Shown: piece by piece, positions 40,551 through 52,900 of the stretch
Position numbering within the stretch: position 1 is the first letter of the stretch
How the letters are laid out: each line of letters begins with the position of its first letter
DNA from: Ifrita kowaldi
Lineage: Eukaryota > Chordata > Aves > Passeriformes > Cinclosomatidae
Reading direction: 5' to 3'
NCBI GenBank assembly: GCA_013398055.1
Contig: VZRS01004540.1
Location: 310,001 to 374,000 of the forward strand
Length of the DNA stretch: 64,000 nt
Position numbers and translations under genes: made by a program
Notes under the pieces: generated by a model
Database searches by the model: none
The model's input: only the letters and a program-made list of their open reading frames with translations
What the model was told of the DNA's origin: nothing

Positions 40551-43199
40551 TGTCTTTGCTAAGACAATAAAAGAAAATTCAACCTTAAATAGAAAATATT
40601 ATCTAAAATATTTCTAAAAATTCTTTTGGAAGTTTAACATGCCAACTGAGGACCAAAACAAATACCTCAAAACCTCCCTGAACTTGTGGTGAGGCACATG
40701 TGAAAATTGCATAGTATGGTGGTACACAATCTAAATTGTCCCATAGACAATAAAGTAGAGTAAGTAGGGTTCAACAAGGAAATCCTACTTTCGTTTCCTG
40801 TCTACCCTTGCATTATTTTTGAATTTTATTTCAGTCTGGGAAAGACAGCCTTGCATGCAACAAGTTTGTCGTGAGCCATGGTATCATTATTTTCTAACAC
40901 AGAATTTGTTGATAAAACCTGTTAATTCCTTTGAGAAAGAATGAGAGATTCCTGTGCACTTGCATTGCATGTGCCTGAGCTTGATCATTGTAAATGTCCT
41001 TGCCTGTTTTTGTCTTCTGTGTCAGCTTAGGATAATAACCACAGCTTTTACCACCAATCTGGATTCATAGATGTGCAATTCCCCAATTCACTCATGTGGA
41101 TAATGTATCCATCCTATGACACTGTATTTCAGTTTCAGGACAGTGATGGCTGGAGAGGAACAGTTGCCACAAGTGAAAGTAATGAACCATTTAGCAGCTA
41201 TATTGCAGTCTGTTGTAAAGTATCTTATGGTGTCTTTCTCCATCCCTATCCATCTGGAGCAATAATCATGTGAGACAGTCTTTGAAATAGAGGCACAACC
41301 AAGGGGCTATATCAGAAATTACAGATCCAGTTCAAGTTCCCATACCGTTTCTGACGTTGGCCTCATTAATACAACTGTGTCACACCTGAATTGTAAAGAC
41401 AGAGAGTCCTTGGATATTCTGGCTCCTTGGTGAGTATAGAATACAGGAGTGAAGACAAAATAACACATTCTGGTTGTGGTGAGGAATACAATAACTCATC
41501 ACCATAGCAAAGAGCACATTTTATTTGAAAAATACGAATAAAAGATTTTGTCCCTTTTGTTTATTAAAAGAAAATGTAACAATTTCTATCAGTAACACTT
41601 GCATAAGGAGGTATACTTTACATTACTCTTTTGTTAAAAAAAATATATATATTTTTGGAGACTTTGGAAAAATAAGAATGGCCCAAAACTTGCAACACAC
41701 TTCTAATGTTCCTTAGAATGCACTGTGCCATTTATATGTACTGCAAGTACAAGGTCTAAGCACTTTATAATCCACAAAGTAACGCTAGGCAGCATAATTT
41801 TATATCCTTCTTTGCATTTAGAATATTCCCTTTGTTACCCTTGTGTGAGCTTATGATTTTGGTTAATTCCAGACTGGTCCAATACTTATATTTTCTAAAG
41901 GATGATTTTGAAAATTCTTAGACCACAGAAATTTTGTAATTCCTTTTCAATACCAGAAAGAATACTTTCACATAGACATTTTTCTTCAGTATTCACAAGT
42001 TAAACAACTGCATCAAATAGAATTAAAACTCAAAAATGTTTGCAGTTATTTTGGTTTTCTAAGAAGTATGCAAAAAAATAAAGTGCATAACAGAGTGAAT
42101 TTACTTTCAACTTTTACAGTATTCTATGTGTATCTAATAAAAGGTAACACTGATAAACAAATTAATTTGTTCTCAATGTATGAATCTTAATCTAACACCA
42201 GCTGAATTCAAGCTCTTCGCTGTCTTTAAAGTGCATTAAACTACATTTTTGACAGGTTTTAGTTTGAAAATATAGTTTCACATTTTAAAATTCTTATACT
42301 GACCATTTTTTCAGACAATTTTGACTTGTCAAGATTACAGCATACCGAGTGCCCTCGCCACTCCAAGAAAGAGGGTTTATTTGAAGGAATGCAACTAATT
42401 ATTTTGCTGGAAATGTACTATTAGTTGAATGGTTGTTGTAGAAATCAAATTGTAAATAGAAAAGCCCTTAAGTATCACTTTGCATGTGCCATTTAACTTT
42501 ACTCAGTGTTTCCAGTTTAAGTCAAACTGGCAGTTTTCCGCATTCAGTTATTAAGCAGCAACAGGATTACTATTTAGGCTAATAGGTAAATATTTGAGAA
42601 TATGAGTACACAAAAGATCCACGAAAGGTTTAAGCACAGTCTATATAATCAGACTTTAACATAAACTAGGAAAGAGTTTCCCACAATACTTTCACTGAAT
42701 GTATACTTTGTTTAAATCAACAATGCTATGAAATGATTGTGCCATCCATGGCATACAGTGTTAATTTTCTTCCACTTCAATCTAGGTCAATACAGAATTT
42801 CTCAGATATAGTTTAAATTTGTTTTTAGGACACAAAGACCCAAAGGAAAAAATTATGAGATCGGGATAATAAATCTGTAAACCTGTTTTTTCTGCACTGT
42901 GAGGCCTTCTTCTGTGGCCCTGAAGATTTAATATTCTGGTATTTGTCATGCAAACAACACAACACTGTGATGTGTATTTGAATAAAACACAGTAAGCATA
43001 GCAAGCATGCAGACATATCATGATAGAGAAGCACATTTGGCGATCACTGTGGGTAGGATGTACCAAACAGGACACACCGCAGCATCACAGAAGCAGCGTC
43101 TCAATAACCCTGCAGAGTTTTAAAGGATTCAGGTTTCCTGGGGTATGATGCACGGGCTCTATAGCAGCAAAGAGAGCACCAGGGATGGTGAAAAGGGGA

Positions 43200-43330
43200 T
43201 TCTTATTTCTCTGAGATATTAACTTAAACAGACCATTAGCATAATGAGTGACTACTTGCTTATGTCACTGCACTTCTGTTCCTTTAAGCCTGAATGCTCT
43301 GTGATGCAAATGGGAAAAAAAAAGCAATGG
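43200..43330. promoter_or_regulatory. Candidate regulatory patch with POU octamer
   Basis: Contains ATGCAAAT (43304-43311), the POU/Oct octamer, and ATTAGCATAATGAG at about 43237-43250, which is rich in homeodomain-like cores. The evidence is motif content only. Confidence 0.22.
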
Positions 43331-44531
43331 CAAGAACAGTGCTTAAAACACAAAATCAAATGATTGTCCCTGCTTTGGTGTAGGGCCAGAAGGAATAGAC
43401 ATAAAGATAACTAATACCTAGTTCTCAAAACTATTATACAACAATGAATGCCATTTTCATGCAGACATGATACAAAGTATTCTGGTAGTAGTAATGCTGA
43501 AACATTTTCTTTTTACCACTCTATTCATACAGTATAAAAATTTAGATGTTGACATAAAGCAAGTGTGACCTAAATAAAATTTCTCCTAACAAAATCGCAC
43601 ACTACTAGTTGCTTTATTTGGGACAAAACTGAAACATATCCTAGATCTACCCCCGCAAAAAAGACAATACATAAACCATTCTCAGCTTGTGTGTAACTCT
43701 TACTGCATCTAACTCCACTCTACAGTAAGAATGTTTCCTTAAATGCATTTCTAAAAGATTCTGTATTTCATAAAAAAAGAATAAAAAAGAAAATGAACAC
43801 AAATTATTAAACTACTTTCAAGTCATCAGCAGAATATCTTAGGGTTTGGGGGTTTTCCCTACTAAACTTTTCCTGTGGGTTCAGATTCTGAAAGAAAGAA
43901 GATTACAAATTTTAAACAAAATAGTGTACTAAAAATCAATTCTGGAGCTACAATGCAACTAGTACTTTTTGGAGTGTAAAAAGTTTCTTGCAAAACTGCT
44001 TGCTATTTTTTTCAGAAGGCTGTTTAAACCAAAAGCAGTCAACTACATCTCAGGAAGGAAAAAAAAATCTCTTCAAAGTAAACTGATCAGAAATTACAGT
44101 CATGTCTAGGAGCTACCCAACCATAGAGTAAAGAAAAGAAGGCTTAATTATCTAGTTCACCTGTGTGGCTCAGAGGAGATCAGCAATAAATATATACCCT
44201 TCTTTACTAAGCTCAATGTAAGTGGCAGCTAAAATGCAGAGGGAGGAATCTAGTGCAGCACACAAATCCATGTCACTCTGCACACCAGACTGGACAGTAA
44301 GAAAAAAGCACACAGCTTCTACTCTGACAGTTTTTGTATCTAATTAATACTGGAAGAAGTCTATTTCTCTAAGTCGAGTTGCAGTTAGAAGCAGAGGACT
44401 GTTAATAGTGATCGTGAGCATTATATATAATCTTTCATGGGATATCATGAGTTCCTAGTCCTCTCACAGTATTATCACCAGAAAGACAAGGAAAAGGTTA
44501 AAGTTTCAAACAAAGCAAAGGAAAAATCAGA

Positions 44532-44687
44532 ATCTGCTAGATGTGGTGATAAGCAGGCTGCTATGTTAAGCAGAACTCTTTAGGAGTTCTACAGCTGCAA
44601 TGCTAAAAAAAGAAAAAAGAAATTGCTGGATTAGGTGTTAAGCAGTCTGCCATGTTAAGGAGAACTATCAGTTCTGTAATGCTATAA
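44532..44687. repeat. Degenerate direct duplication, about 89-bp period
   Basis: AAGCAGGCTGCTATGTTAAG at about 44551 is matched by AAGCAGTCTGCCATGTTAAG at 44640. The match continues on both sides: TGCTAGATGTGGTG against TGCTGGATTAGGTG, AGAACT...AGTTCT, then AATGCTA in both. This is two tandem copies of about 70-85 bp separated by an A-rich spacer, located about 1.3 kb past the CDH18 stop. Confidence 0.8.
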
Positions 44688-45121
44688 AGTTACTAATGTC
44701 AGAAATCAATTTACTTAATCCACAGGAACCACAGAAATGGTATATTTCCTCCACTGACTTAAAATGTTCCTGTTTTCATGATGCCTGAAATAGGGAAAAA
44801 CCATCTTGTTCTGCTTAGGTGGCAATTACTCTAAGAGAAATAAATATCAGTAGATTGAACTTAAAAGAAAAATGCATCATCATCATTCCATTCTCCTCGT
44901 TTCAATTTTTGCTATCCCAGTGTCTTACCAGCAACTCTATTTTGCTTTTAGTCACACACAGAAATAGAGAAACATTATGATTAAGAACACTGTGTTTTAA
45001 ACAGACTGCTGTAGCTTCTGGACTCAGACCAGCAACAGATTTAAAAAGCTTCAGCTCTTAACGTAAGTGAAGCACAGTGAACCAAACAACTGCATAGTTT
45101 AATGGTGCTGCCATTGTTGCT

Positions 45122-45127
45122 TTTATT
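45122..45127 (-). terminator. CDH18: Candidate poly(A) signal AATAAA for CDH18
   Basis: TTTATT on plus reads AATAAA on minus and is followed by a GT-rich tract. Alternative signals are at 45727-45732 (about 230 bases past the stop) and 45432-45437. Confidence 0.35.
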
Positions 45128-45299
45128 GAAAAAGCCTATGCTTCATCTGCTTCGTTGCATAAAGAGTACTTTGGGCCTGTTCCATTTAAATGAATGATGT
45201 TCCTCGAAAAGATAAAATGAATAAGCATAACACTGGAAACAACACAGTTCCTCTAGCACTCCGAAACAGAGCAGGTCTGTGGTTGAGGGCTAGAGCTGT

Positions 45300-45560
45300 G
45301 TTTGAGCTACAGATAACGATGCCCTCCATCTGTTAGCTGGTTATGGATGACACGATTATGAAGGACATAATGAAATGACAGCTTCTCAATGCAACCTGCT
45401 AAATCAATAAGATTAAATCATCAAAGGACAATTTATTTAAGAGGACAGGTGTGGCTTATCGCCTCTGTAAAGGAAACAGACTGGTAGCATTTCTCACACT
45501 GATAGTAAACCCCGTTGGCTGCCTCACGTTGGGATCACAAGGCCTAGAGCACAGCTAGAA
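45300..45560. promoter_or_regulatory. Candidate conserved element within or beside the CDH18 3' UTR
   Basis: A compositionally balanced block with ATCAAAGG (45420-45427, TCF/LEF type), GATTAAATCA (45411-45420), GACATAATGAAATGACA and an E-box CAGGTG (about 45446-45451). Its look is typical of deeply conserved non-coding DNA or conserved 3' UTR. This is an inference from motifs alone. Confidence 0.3.
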
Positions 45561-45960
45561 ATGCGACATCACAGCCACCTGCAAGAGATTTGATCCTCTG
45601 TTAGCTCTCTTCTTAAACAGACATGACCATAAACTTACTGTACCTTGGAGATGTTACGCATATTGCAATAAAAATGATGTTGCTTGCCTTTACTTTAGGT
45701 ATTGTTGCAGATAAGGTACCAGGGACTTTATTGAACAATTAAAAAAAATACACAAGGGACAATAGATTCTTTTTTCTGTATTTTTCAAAATTTGACTTTC
45801 TTCCAATTGGAGAACCCAGTTTCAAATATGAAAAGGGCACTTGTTCTACAGTAACTGCGTACACTTACTGAGTTCCAAGTACTGTATTCACTTTTTTTGT
45901 TACCGTTGCTGTCATTATCTGTCCAGTTGTTTAGGAACTTCTCTGTTCTGGGAATTACAA

Positions 45961-46451
45961 CTAAGTTGTTCTTTCTGATTCTATTTCCCCATAGAGTTCA
46001 GCTAGCTTCTTGAACTCAGGTCCCCAGTCTCCAAGGTAATTATAATCCTGGTCAGAGTGTGTCGTTGCTGAATCCAGAGAGCTGATAGACCCAGCTTCTG
46101 ACCTATGACCCTCGTAGGCATATGTCTGCAGGGAGTCATACGGGGGCACACTGGGGTCCAGATCAGCCTCTGCCAGTCTTTGTTTAATGAACTCCTGAAC
46201 ATCTATACTGTCAAGGCTTGAGGAGGGATGATGCCTGGACAGAGGCTTCACTTCAGGACGAACATCCCTCCGGTATTTTAGCTCTTCAGCAGCAGAAGGA
46301 TTCCGCAGTGCTGTGATGTCAAATGCTTCTGTGTCTTCCTCTCCACCGCCCTCATCATCATATGTCACAACATTTTCCCGGACATCTTCTTCTGAAATGA
46401 TCAAAGGCTCCTTCTTGCTACGTCTTAGGGTGATGAAAAGGACCACAATTG
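45961..46451 (-). CDS. CDH18: CDH18 last coding exon: end of TM helix and cytoplasmic domain
   Basis: Cadherin-18 is a calcium-dependent homophilic adhesion protein of the plasma membrane, mainly in neurons. This exon gives the last 162 residues plus a split Ala codon (G/CA). Residues 1-8 finish the transmembrane helix (IVVLFITL), followed by the basic stop-transfer RRSKK. YDDEGGGEEDTEAFD at exon residues 30-44 is the juxtamembrane p120-catenin-binding core. Residues 99-154 (from PSVPPYDSLQTYAYEG to GDWGPEFKKLAELYG) are the beta-catenin-binding region with its Ser-rich SISSLDS segment. The end, GEIESERTT, is what I remember for CDH18 and separates it from CDH12, which ends differently. The acceptor on minus is GTTTTCTCTTTAG at 46452-46464; the frame joins the previous exon in phase 1. 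The stop is TAG at 45961-45963. The frame stays open into the intron up to 46590, but that part (ATG at 46588-46590) is intronic. No frameshift or damaged motif is seen. Confidence 0.97.
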
Positions 46452-47657
46452 CTAAAGAGAAAACTGCAGATATTAGAGTAGGTTTAAAGTTTACATCTGA
46501 ATATGCTACAGAAATAGCAGACACTAAGTCAAAAATACATTGGTGTAATATTTTCAGGCTGGTATTTTCAGTACCGGTATTTGGGATCATTTGCTACTTA
46601 GTTTATTAGGGATCTCATAAAGGAGATAAATGGAGATAACATTCTTTCAGGTAAATGAGAAATGAGTAACTATAGTTGGCATTTTTCAGAAGCATAATCC
46701 AGGGCTTTCAGTGTTTCATTAAAACCAATGTTTAGCATATAAATTGAATTAATATGTAAAAGGTTTATTTTTTTCTTATGAATATTCAATTTTGTGTAAT
46801 AAAATACAAAATTGCAAGCTAAATGTATAACTATGTATCTTAAACCAGCCTTCTGACAAGAAAATACTGAAGTAAGCAGTAAGGAAAGCAGTTCTTAGAA
46901 AATGTAGCCTTTCAGAGAAAAATCCTCAAAATATACTGTTGGTCACACTGCAATTACTATTATTTCTTGCCACTCTATAAGAATGCAGAAAGCCACATGA
47001 ATAGCACAGAGTCATATATGCAGTAAGTTGTGCCTCTGACAGGAAAAAAACCCCAAAACCAAAACCAACCATAATATTAACTGATAGGTAATAGTCAAAC
47101 TGGCCTGGGAAAATAAAAAACCTAAAAAGAGTCAAGAGGAAATGCACTTGCAATGGCATTAATCTTATGAGTCTGCTTATATTCTCCTATGTCCTTTGCC
47201 CCTGTGGATTATGTTGTGCATTGTTATCAGTTTATTCCACAAAGGTAATTAAGAAATGGCTTTTGTAGAGTGCTAAGGGTGCTTCTTACAGCATAATGCA
47301 TTTCAAAAGGCTTTGCACATCTATCATTTTTCACACTGTTCAAGACATGGAATTAGAGTCAATCGCTTTTTGAAATCTTTCCAAATTACAGAAAAAAAGA
47401 TCTGCAGTGCTAATTACTTGATAACCTCTGAAAAAAATTTCTACTGGATTCCAGATATTCATGAATATACTTTCAAAGCATTTTTCCCTATTAATTTTAG
47501 CTAAACCTTTCCCCTCCAATCACAGCTATGTGCTTCTAATTGCCTCCTACTACCAGGCAACCACTGGTTCAAAAGCATGCCATATTAAACCTTGTGCCCT
47601 GTCAAATTCCAAGAGAGATTGGAGGGATAGCACAATTTAATATTGCAAATGGCTTAC
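46452..47657 (-). other. CDH18: CDH18 last intron, 1,206 bp
   Basis: Donor GTAAGCC at 47657-47651 and acceptor TTTAG at 46456-46452, phase 1. It contains AATAAA words on minus at 47231-47236, 46764-46769 and 46602-46607. These could allow intronic polyadenylation but have no support beyond the motif. No repeat was recognised. Confidence 0.93.
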
Positions 47658-47909
47658 CAAGAAGAATGACAACGCAGAGCAGGATTGCGATTAAAGCTCC
47701 TGTGCTCAAGCCAGCAGAGGAGAGGAAAGCTTCGGCATGGCAAGTTCTCACTCGTCCGTCTCTCTCACAGGCACAAACCCGGATGGTGAGGGTACTGCTG
47801 CTGCTGAGAGGGGGCACTCCTCCATCAGAAATCAAAACTGGGAGGTAATAGATATCTTGAGTGGTTCGACTGTATCTCCTTCGTCTTGTCAGGATACTGG
47901 CTGAATTAT
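47658..47909 (-). CDS. CDH18: CDH18 penultimate coding exon: end of EC5 and transmembrane helix
   Basis: A 252-nt exon in phase 1/1, the size I know for this exon in type II cadherins. It completes an Asp codon begun in the previous exon and adds 83 residues. Residues 1-44 are the end of the fifth cadherin repeat, with the basic run LTRRRRYSR, then YYLPVLISDGG and SSSSTLTIRV. Cysteines at 45, 47 and 56 (VCACERDGRVRTC) form the membrane-proximal Cys cluster of type II cadherins. Residues 67-83 (LSTGALIAILLCVVILL) start the transmembrane helix, which is completed in the last exon. The acceptor on minus is TTTTGTTATTATAG at 47923-47910 and the donor is CTTG/GTAAGCC. It differs from the human sequence I recall only by conservative changes. 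Confidence 0.97.
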
Positions 47910-49079
47910 CTATAATAACAAAACCAGAATAGACTTTCAGTGATGTAAAAAATGAAAAAAAAAAGTTATTTACTGCATGCTTCCCATCAAATGGAAGCAT
48001 GGGGCATCTTGAAAGTAGACAGTCCTAATCTGTGGAAATGCACAATCTAGAATTAAAATTTTTCAGGAAGCATTTCTGGCCAGTAGAGGAAAAAGAGGAG
48101 GCGGTGGAAAGTAACTAACATTATGTAAATAAGATTATTTAAAACTCTTGTATTTTTATTGGAATCTAAGTGAACTTTTACAAACATTTTGGGCCCAGTT
48201 TGCACGTGTTTTCATCCCATGTTATGCTGTTGGTTGCATGTGGACCCTTGTCAGTTTGAATACCTGGAATTATGAGGGTATTGTGAAATTTTTGCACAAC
48301 AAAAAATCCTCTTGATTCTCAGAAGAATATTAAAATTTCTTTAGTATATCTAAAATAAGACTTTCATCTTTCAGTGTTTGCAAAAGGTTTTTAAGTTTAA
48401 GTGAGCTTTCAGAAAACATCTGAAAGGACAGTGACCAAAGACACATGCTATGGAGAGGTCTGGAGGAAGTGGGAAGGCAAAGGAAGGGAAATGAGTGGGT
48501 ATTATATGGTCTGAACTAGTAGAGTTTAAAGATAAGTATGAAAAGGGGAGACAGTGACATAAGACTTTGTCACCCTTCTGTTCCCTACGGGTCCATCTGG
48601 CATAATTTACAGTCAATGAAAATCTACTGTGTATTAATCACACATTGCAAGAGCATTTGTAGTCATTAAGGAGGGTAGGAAGTTGCCACCCATATCCCTT
48701 TAAGTCCAAGAAATTAAGGGGCATGAAGAGAATGCAGGGGAAGAAATGCTACAGCAATATTTAGTTATAGCTAGTATTCATAGATGTAAAGTTTATTTTC
48801 AGTTTGTTGCCACCACTATAAAAGTACTAGCCCCTGAATAAAAGTCCAAGATAAATTAAAAAGGAAATTGGAGACAGCAAGAATTTGAGACACAAGGAGT
48901 TATGGAGAGAGAGAGATGGAGACTCATAAATGGAAAGAGATATTAGAAGAAAAGAGCTTTCTCCTTGTATTGCTTATCACGTGATTTCCAAATTGCGGGG
49001 TTATGAGATTGGAATTTTTTACCAAACAACAGAAGGGTAATAAGTACAAAATACATCTGCCAGGTTTCTCTTTCTGTTA

Positions 49080-49098
49080 CAAACAAACAAACAAACAA
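49080..49098. repeat. (AAAC)n microsatellite
   Basis: Four to five AAAC units seen directly in the CDH18 intron. Confidence 0.95.
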
Positions 49099-49615
49099 GA
49101 AATTTTCTTATTTTTCCATACCACTGTAGCTACAGTATTAAATGGCCTTATCATAATCTATGGAAAAATGAAATCCATGTCACTCTGTGAAAATCTAGTG
49201 CAACAATATAGCCAGTGTGGCATGTATTAGCCCATTGGACTGATGCACACATATTTGAGAGAAAGAGTTAAGTTTTTGTTTAAACCGGATTCAAGATCTG
49301 TTTCAGGTGACTACTCTTCATGCTACATTTTATATCAAGCTCTGTGCAAAATTTTAAAACATTCATTTTAACCCACTTTTTTCAACGTTTTGTTTTGCAT
49401 GTCATCTGACAGTGATATTTAGAAAAACTGGTAATATCATCCCACATCAGCATAATATCACAAGATATTTGGTAACAGGTTTCACACAAGAAATACATAT
49501 ATGAGCTGGGAAGTGATACCCTTGTTTCTAAGTCAAGAACTAAGCACTGGAGTCCTTTAGATTTACTTCCTCACAAGAGCAACAACCACAAAACCCCTCC
49601 ACACACCTTCACACT

Positions 49616-49777
49616 NNNNNNNNNNNNNNNNNNNNNNNNNNNNNNNNNNNNNNNNNNNNNNNNNNNNNNNNNNNNNNNNNNNNNNNNNNNNNNNNNNNNN
49701 NNNNNNNNNNNNNNNNNNNNNNNNNNNNNNNNNNNNNNNNNNNNNNNNNNNNNNNNNNNNNNNNNNNNNNNNNNNNN
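49616..49777. other. Assembly gap (162 N)
   Basis: A run of N inside the CDH18 intron, so the intron length is only approximate. Confidence 0.99.

Positions 49778-49815
<38 letters not shown>
49778..49815. repeat. Poly(C) tract, 38 bases, next to the gap
   Basis: An uninterrupted C-run directly abutting the gap. It may be a real G/C homopolymer that blocked sequencing, or a consensus or gap-filling artefact. The open frame across it (poly-Gly on minus) is meaningless. Confidence 0.95.
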
Positions 49816-49818
<3 letters not shown>

Positions 49819-49898
49819 TTGGAAATATCCAGCATGGTGAGTTTGTTATAAACTCATTAAGTGCTGTTCTTTTCAGCTGGAGTGGGCAGAATAGAAGA

Positions 49899-49914
49899 TA
49901 TTTATTTATTTATT
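49899..49914. repeat. (ATTT)4 microsatellite
   Basis: Short ATTT run seen directly in the CDH18 intron. Confidence 0.9.
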
Positions 49915-52900
49915 TGCTGTACGCCTTGGAGTCCTGCCTCTACTTGTTTATGTGAAGTTTACTTCTACAAGTTTATGTTTTGATGACTGATGACACCAGT
50001 CACTTATTATGCTGTTTATATTCATTCACTTTACAGAACCTTAATGGAACCAGAATGAGGCAAACAGATAATTCTTTAGTAGGAAAAATTGTGACAGAAC
50101 ACAAGAACATCATGTTGTGGAAATCATGTTTCCATAAAGGTTATAAAATGTCTATGATATAACATACTTTAGAAAGTTACTAGTTACACATACATCCTTC
50201 TCCCAAAATATTCTGTATTTTGTTGTTCTGGGCCAACTAGGACTCTTACATAACACCTAAGCACAGTCACTATTACTGGCATACACCAGCGACCCTTCTT
50301 GCGCAGTGTGGACAAGAGTGCACCAGGTTTGTTTCCTGCCTCAGCATTATTCCAACAGTCTGCAGATCCTTAAGCGTCCCTAAACACCCTCAAGCACGCA
50401 CCATGACACACTGTGGCATGTAAATTCCTTTTGCAATCTGATAACAGTATGCTGCTGAGCTGCAATATAACTTTCACATTATTCTGTATATTCAAAAGAG
50501 AAAAAACCCCATGATAATGAAATCTGGGTTCCATTGGGTTCTTCAAAGAGTTGAGAGGAGGTACAAGGCCAAGCGCTGTGCATGTTGCCCATGACATAAA
50601 TTTAAAAAAGAGTGAGTGATCCAGTACCACTGCACAGCTCCAGAGGCAGTGATGAAAATGCTAGCTGACAACAAAAGCATCAGAGACTGAATATAATGAA
50701 GAAAAACTGAGGATTCATGATCAGAAATCCTGCAGTAATGACAGAATTTTAGCACAGAGAATATTGGCAAAGATGTAAAGGAAAGAACATTGAGATGTGA
50801 GAATGTATGCTATGAGGGTAACTGTGGACAGATGGGGGAAAAATTGTGAGGAAAAAGAAATTTAAGCTAAGAGAAAAAAAGAAAATAAGAGAAGAAAATT
50901 AAGAAATGGGCAAATTATACAAGTCAATGTTACAGTGAATAAATGTGAAAAAAAGCTATAATTAAGCTATGCTTCTATGGGATGAAGGTTTTGCTAAACA
51001 AGGAACTGATATTTTTATACTGCACAAAATAAATACAAATTGAAGAAAATAGACATTTTTTCTATCAATGTTGTATTTGTTCATTCAATATTACATTGTT
51101 TTTCTTGTACTGTTAAATTATACAACTAAATATAAGATATAATGAAATATTAGTACAAGACACATTTAAAGGAAAATAGGGAAACAGTACAAAATTTTTA
51201 ATTTCAAAGAACTACCCTGGTGGAACTGTGTTGTTTGTATTCTCTTGATTAGTAAGTGGATTTCTGTAGAAACAGATGTTACATGACACACCCAGGAGTT
51301 TCTGTAATAACATACCCAGTGATAAGCACTCTCAAAGAAGCAGTGTAAAGCTTTTCCTTCAATGAAATGTCATACATTTTAATACAAAGTATGATCTTTC
51401 AGACACTGGCTTAGAATTTTTCTGTTCCCAATATTGTCAGAGGTGTTAATTCTCACTATAAGTCTATCACAGATTTAGATATGGTAGCTTAGTGCATTAT
51501 GTTCACATATAATTAAAATACTTGAAAGTATCTGAACTCTCACATACTATCTTTTTCTCATTAAATTTCTTAAAATATTTTACAAATAAGATATCTAACA
51601 TTTTTTTCAAAAAAGGAAACTGAGTCTAGTTTTCCAAAGATCCCTGAGAATCAAGGATAGCAGAGGATCAAAGCTAAACATATTGCCATAATACAGAAAT
51701 TACATCTCTGATGCTCTAGTCAGAGCTCTGTTTCTGAGGACAATCATATGTAAAGATATGCCAAAAAATGAACAGATAGAAAAATGTTTACCAAACTGCA
51801 CTATTGACTGCATCCTGACAACTATTCTGGTGTTCTGAGCTTTCAATCTTTAATTGATTTTGTTCCTTATCAAGCACCATTATAGGAACATGTTGAAAGA
51901 AGAGCTAGAAAGACAGCAACTTTTAAGAGCTTTGCACAGAACAAAAAAATCTCACAATCTGTAAAAGCTACAGGAAGCCAAGTGTAAAGACAGACACTGA
52001 TGACCCAGAAAAGAGTTTATTGAAAGGGGAAAACAAGTTATATCAACAGTAGTAGTTTGAAAGTGAGCCAGGGGGTTATGTATTGAGAAATTTCTTTGAT
52101 ATCTAAAAACAGATACACCAAATAGCCACGGAAGACAAGCATATAGCATAGCAGCAATAGCAGCACGATGATGAGAACTGCAAATCTCATTGTTCTAGGC
52201 CTGGAAGGAAAGACCTTTTTATCTCAATAGATTTAAATGGCGAACTTCACCCCTGAGGAGTATGATAAAAACCAGGACTCACTGAAGATTAAAGGACTGA
52301 GTACTAAGGGAAATTAACAACTCCCACACAGGGAAAGAAATATTTATCTGATTCCTTGTGTTGTACATTGCCCCATTTAACGACCTAAACTTTCTAATGA
52401 TCTAAACTTACTTCTATTTGGGCTGTTCTTTGCAAATATGTCAACTAGAATGTAAGATTTCTCTCACGTGAGTTTGAGGTTACCCATGGGAAATGCTGCC
52501 TGGCTCTAATGCAGCAACTCTTCACACTCTAAAGATATGGTAGTTTACCAAACCAGACTGTACACTGCATACAAGGCTGTTATCACAGTCTTTTTTCCAT
52601 CATCTCTGCCTTTTTATATTGAGCTTCTGAACTAAGAAAAGAAAGGAGGGCATAGGAAAATCAAGGAAGCAGAGGTACAATGGTAACACCATGGAAGGTG
52701 ACTACTGAAGCACACTGGAAGATGCTCATTTATTATTCATAATTTGAGAATTCCTTTGACCCATTATGCATTAAAAGCAGAGACGAGAGAAATGGAAGTA
52801 AAAAAAAAAGAAAAGTAAAATCCTGTTTCATAATTAAGGCATGTTTCAGTTTTCAGTTCTGCTTATATCAGCAGTTCAACTACTATAAATTTTCTGAGAA

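Larger units (their letters stand above)
38354..44500. other. Non-coding, downstream of CDH18
   Basis: No exon recognised. The stretch contains a short 17-bp duplication at 40517-40550 and a candidate regulatory patch at 43200-43330, both entered separately. The part closest to 44500 could in principle be distal 3' UTR if the transcript is very long. Confidence 0.55.
45122..45960 (-). other. CDH18: Probable CDH18 3' untranslated region
   Basis: Sequence directly downstream of the CDH18 stop on minus. Candidate AATAAA poly(A) signals on minus lie at 45727-45732, 45432-45437 and 45122-45127. The last is followed within 25-50 bases by GT-rich sequence (GTTGTTTGGTTCACTGTG), as expected for a cleavage site, so I use it as a tentative end. 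The true end is unknown without transcripts and could be nearer or farther. Confidence 0.4.

Noticed and set aside
46452..46590. An ATG at 46588-46590 in frame with the last CDH18 exon, giving an apparent 209-residue protein
   Set aside because: The 46 extra codons are intronic: a good acceptor lies at 46452 and the previous exon joins exactly in frame at Ala. The open frame upstream is chance.
46313..46609. 98-codon plus-strand open frame over the last CDH18 exon
   Set aside because: It is the antisense shadow of the cytoplasmic-domain coding sequence.
49563..49835. Poly-glycine open frame across the gap
   Set aside because: It comes from the C-run and N bases.
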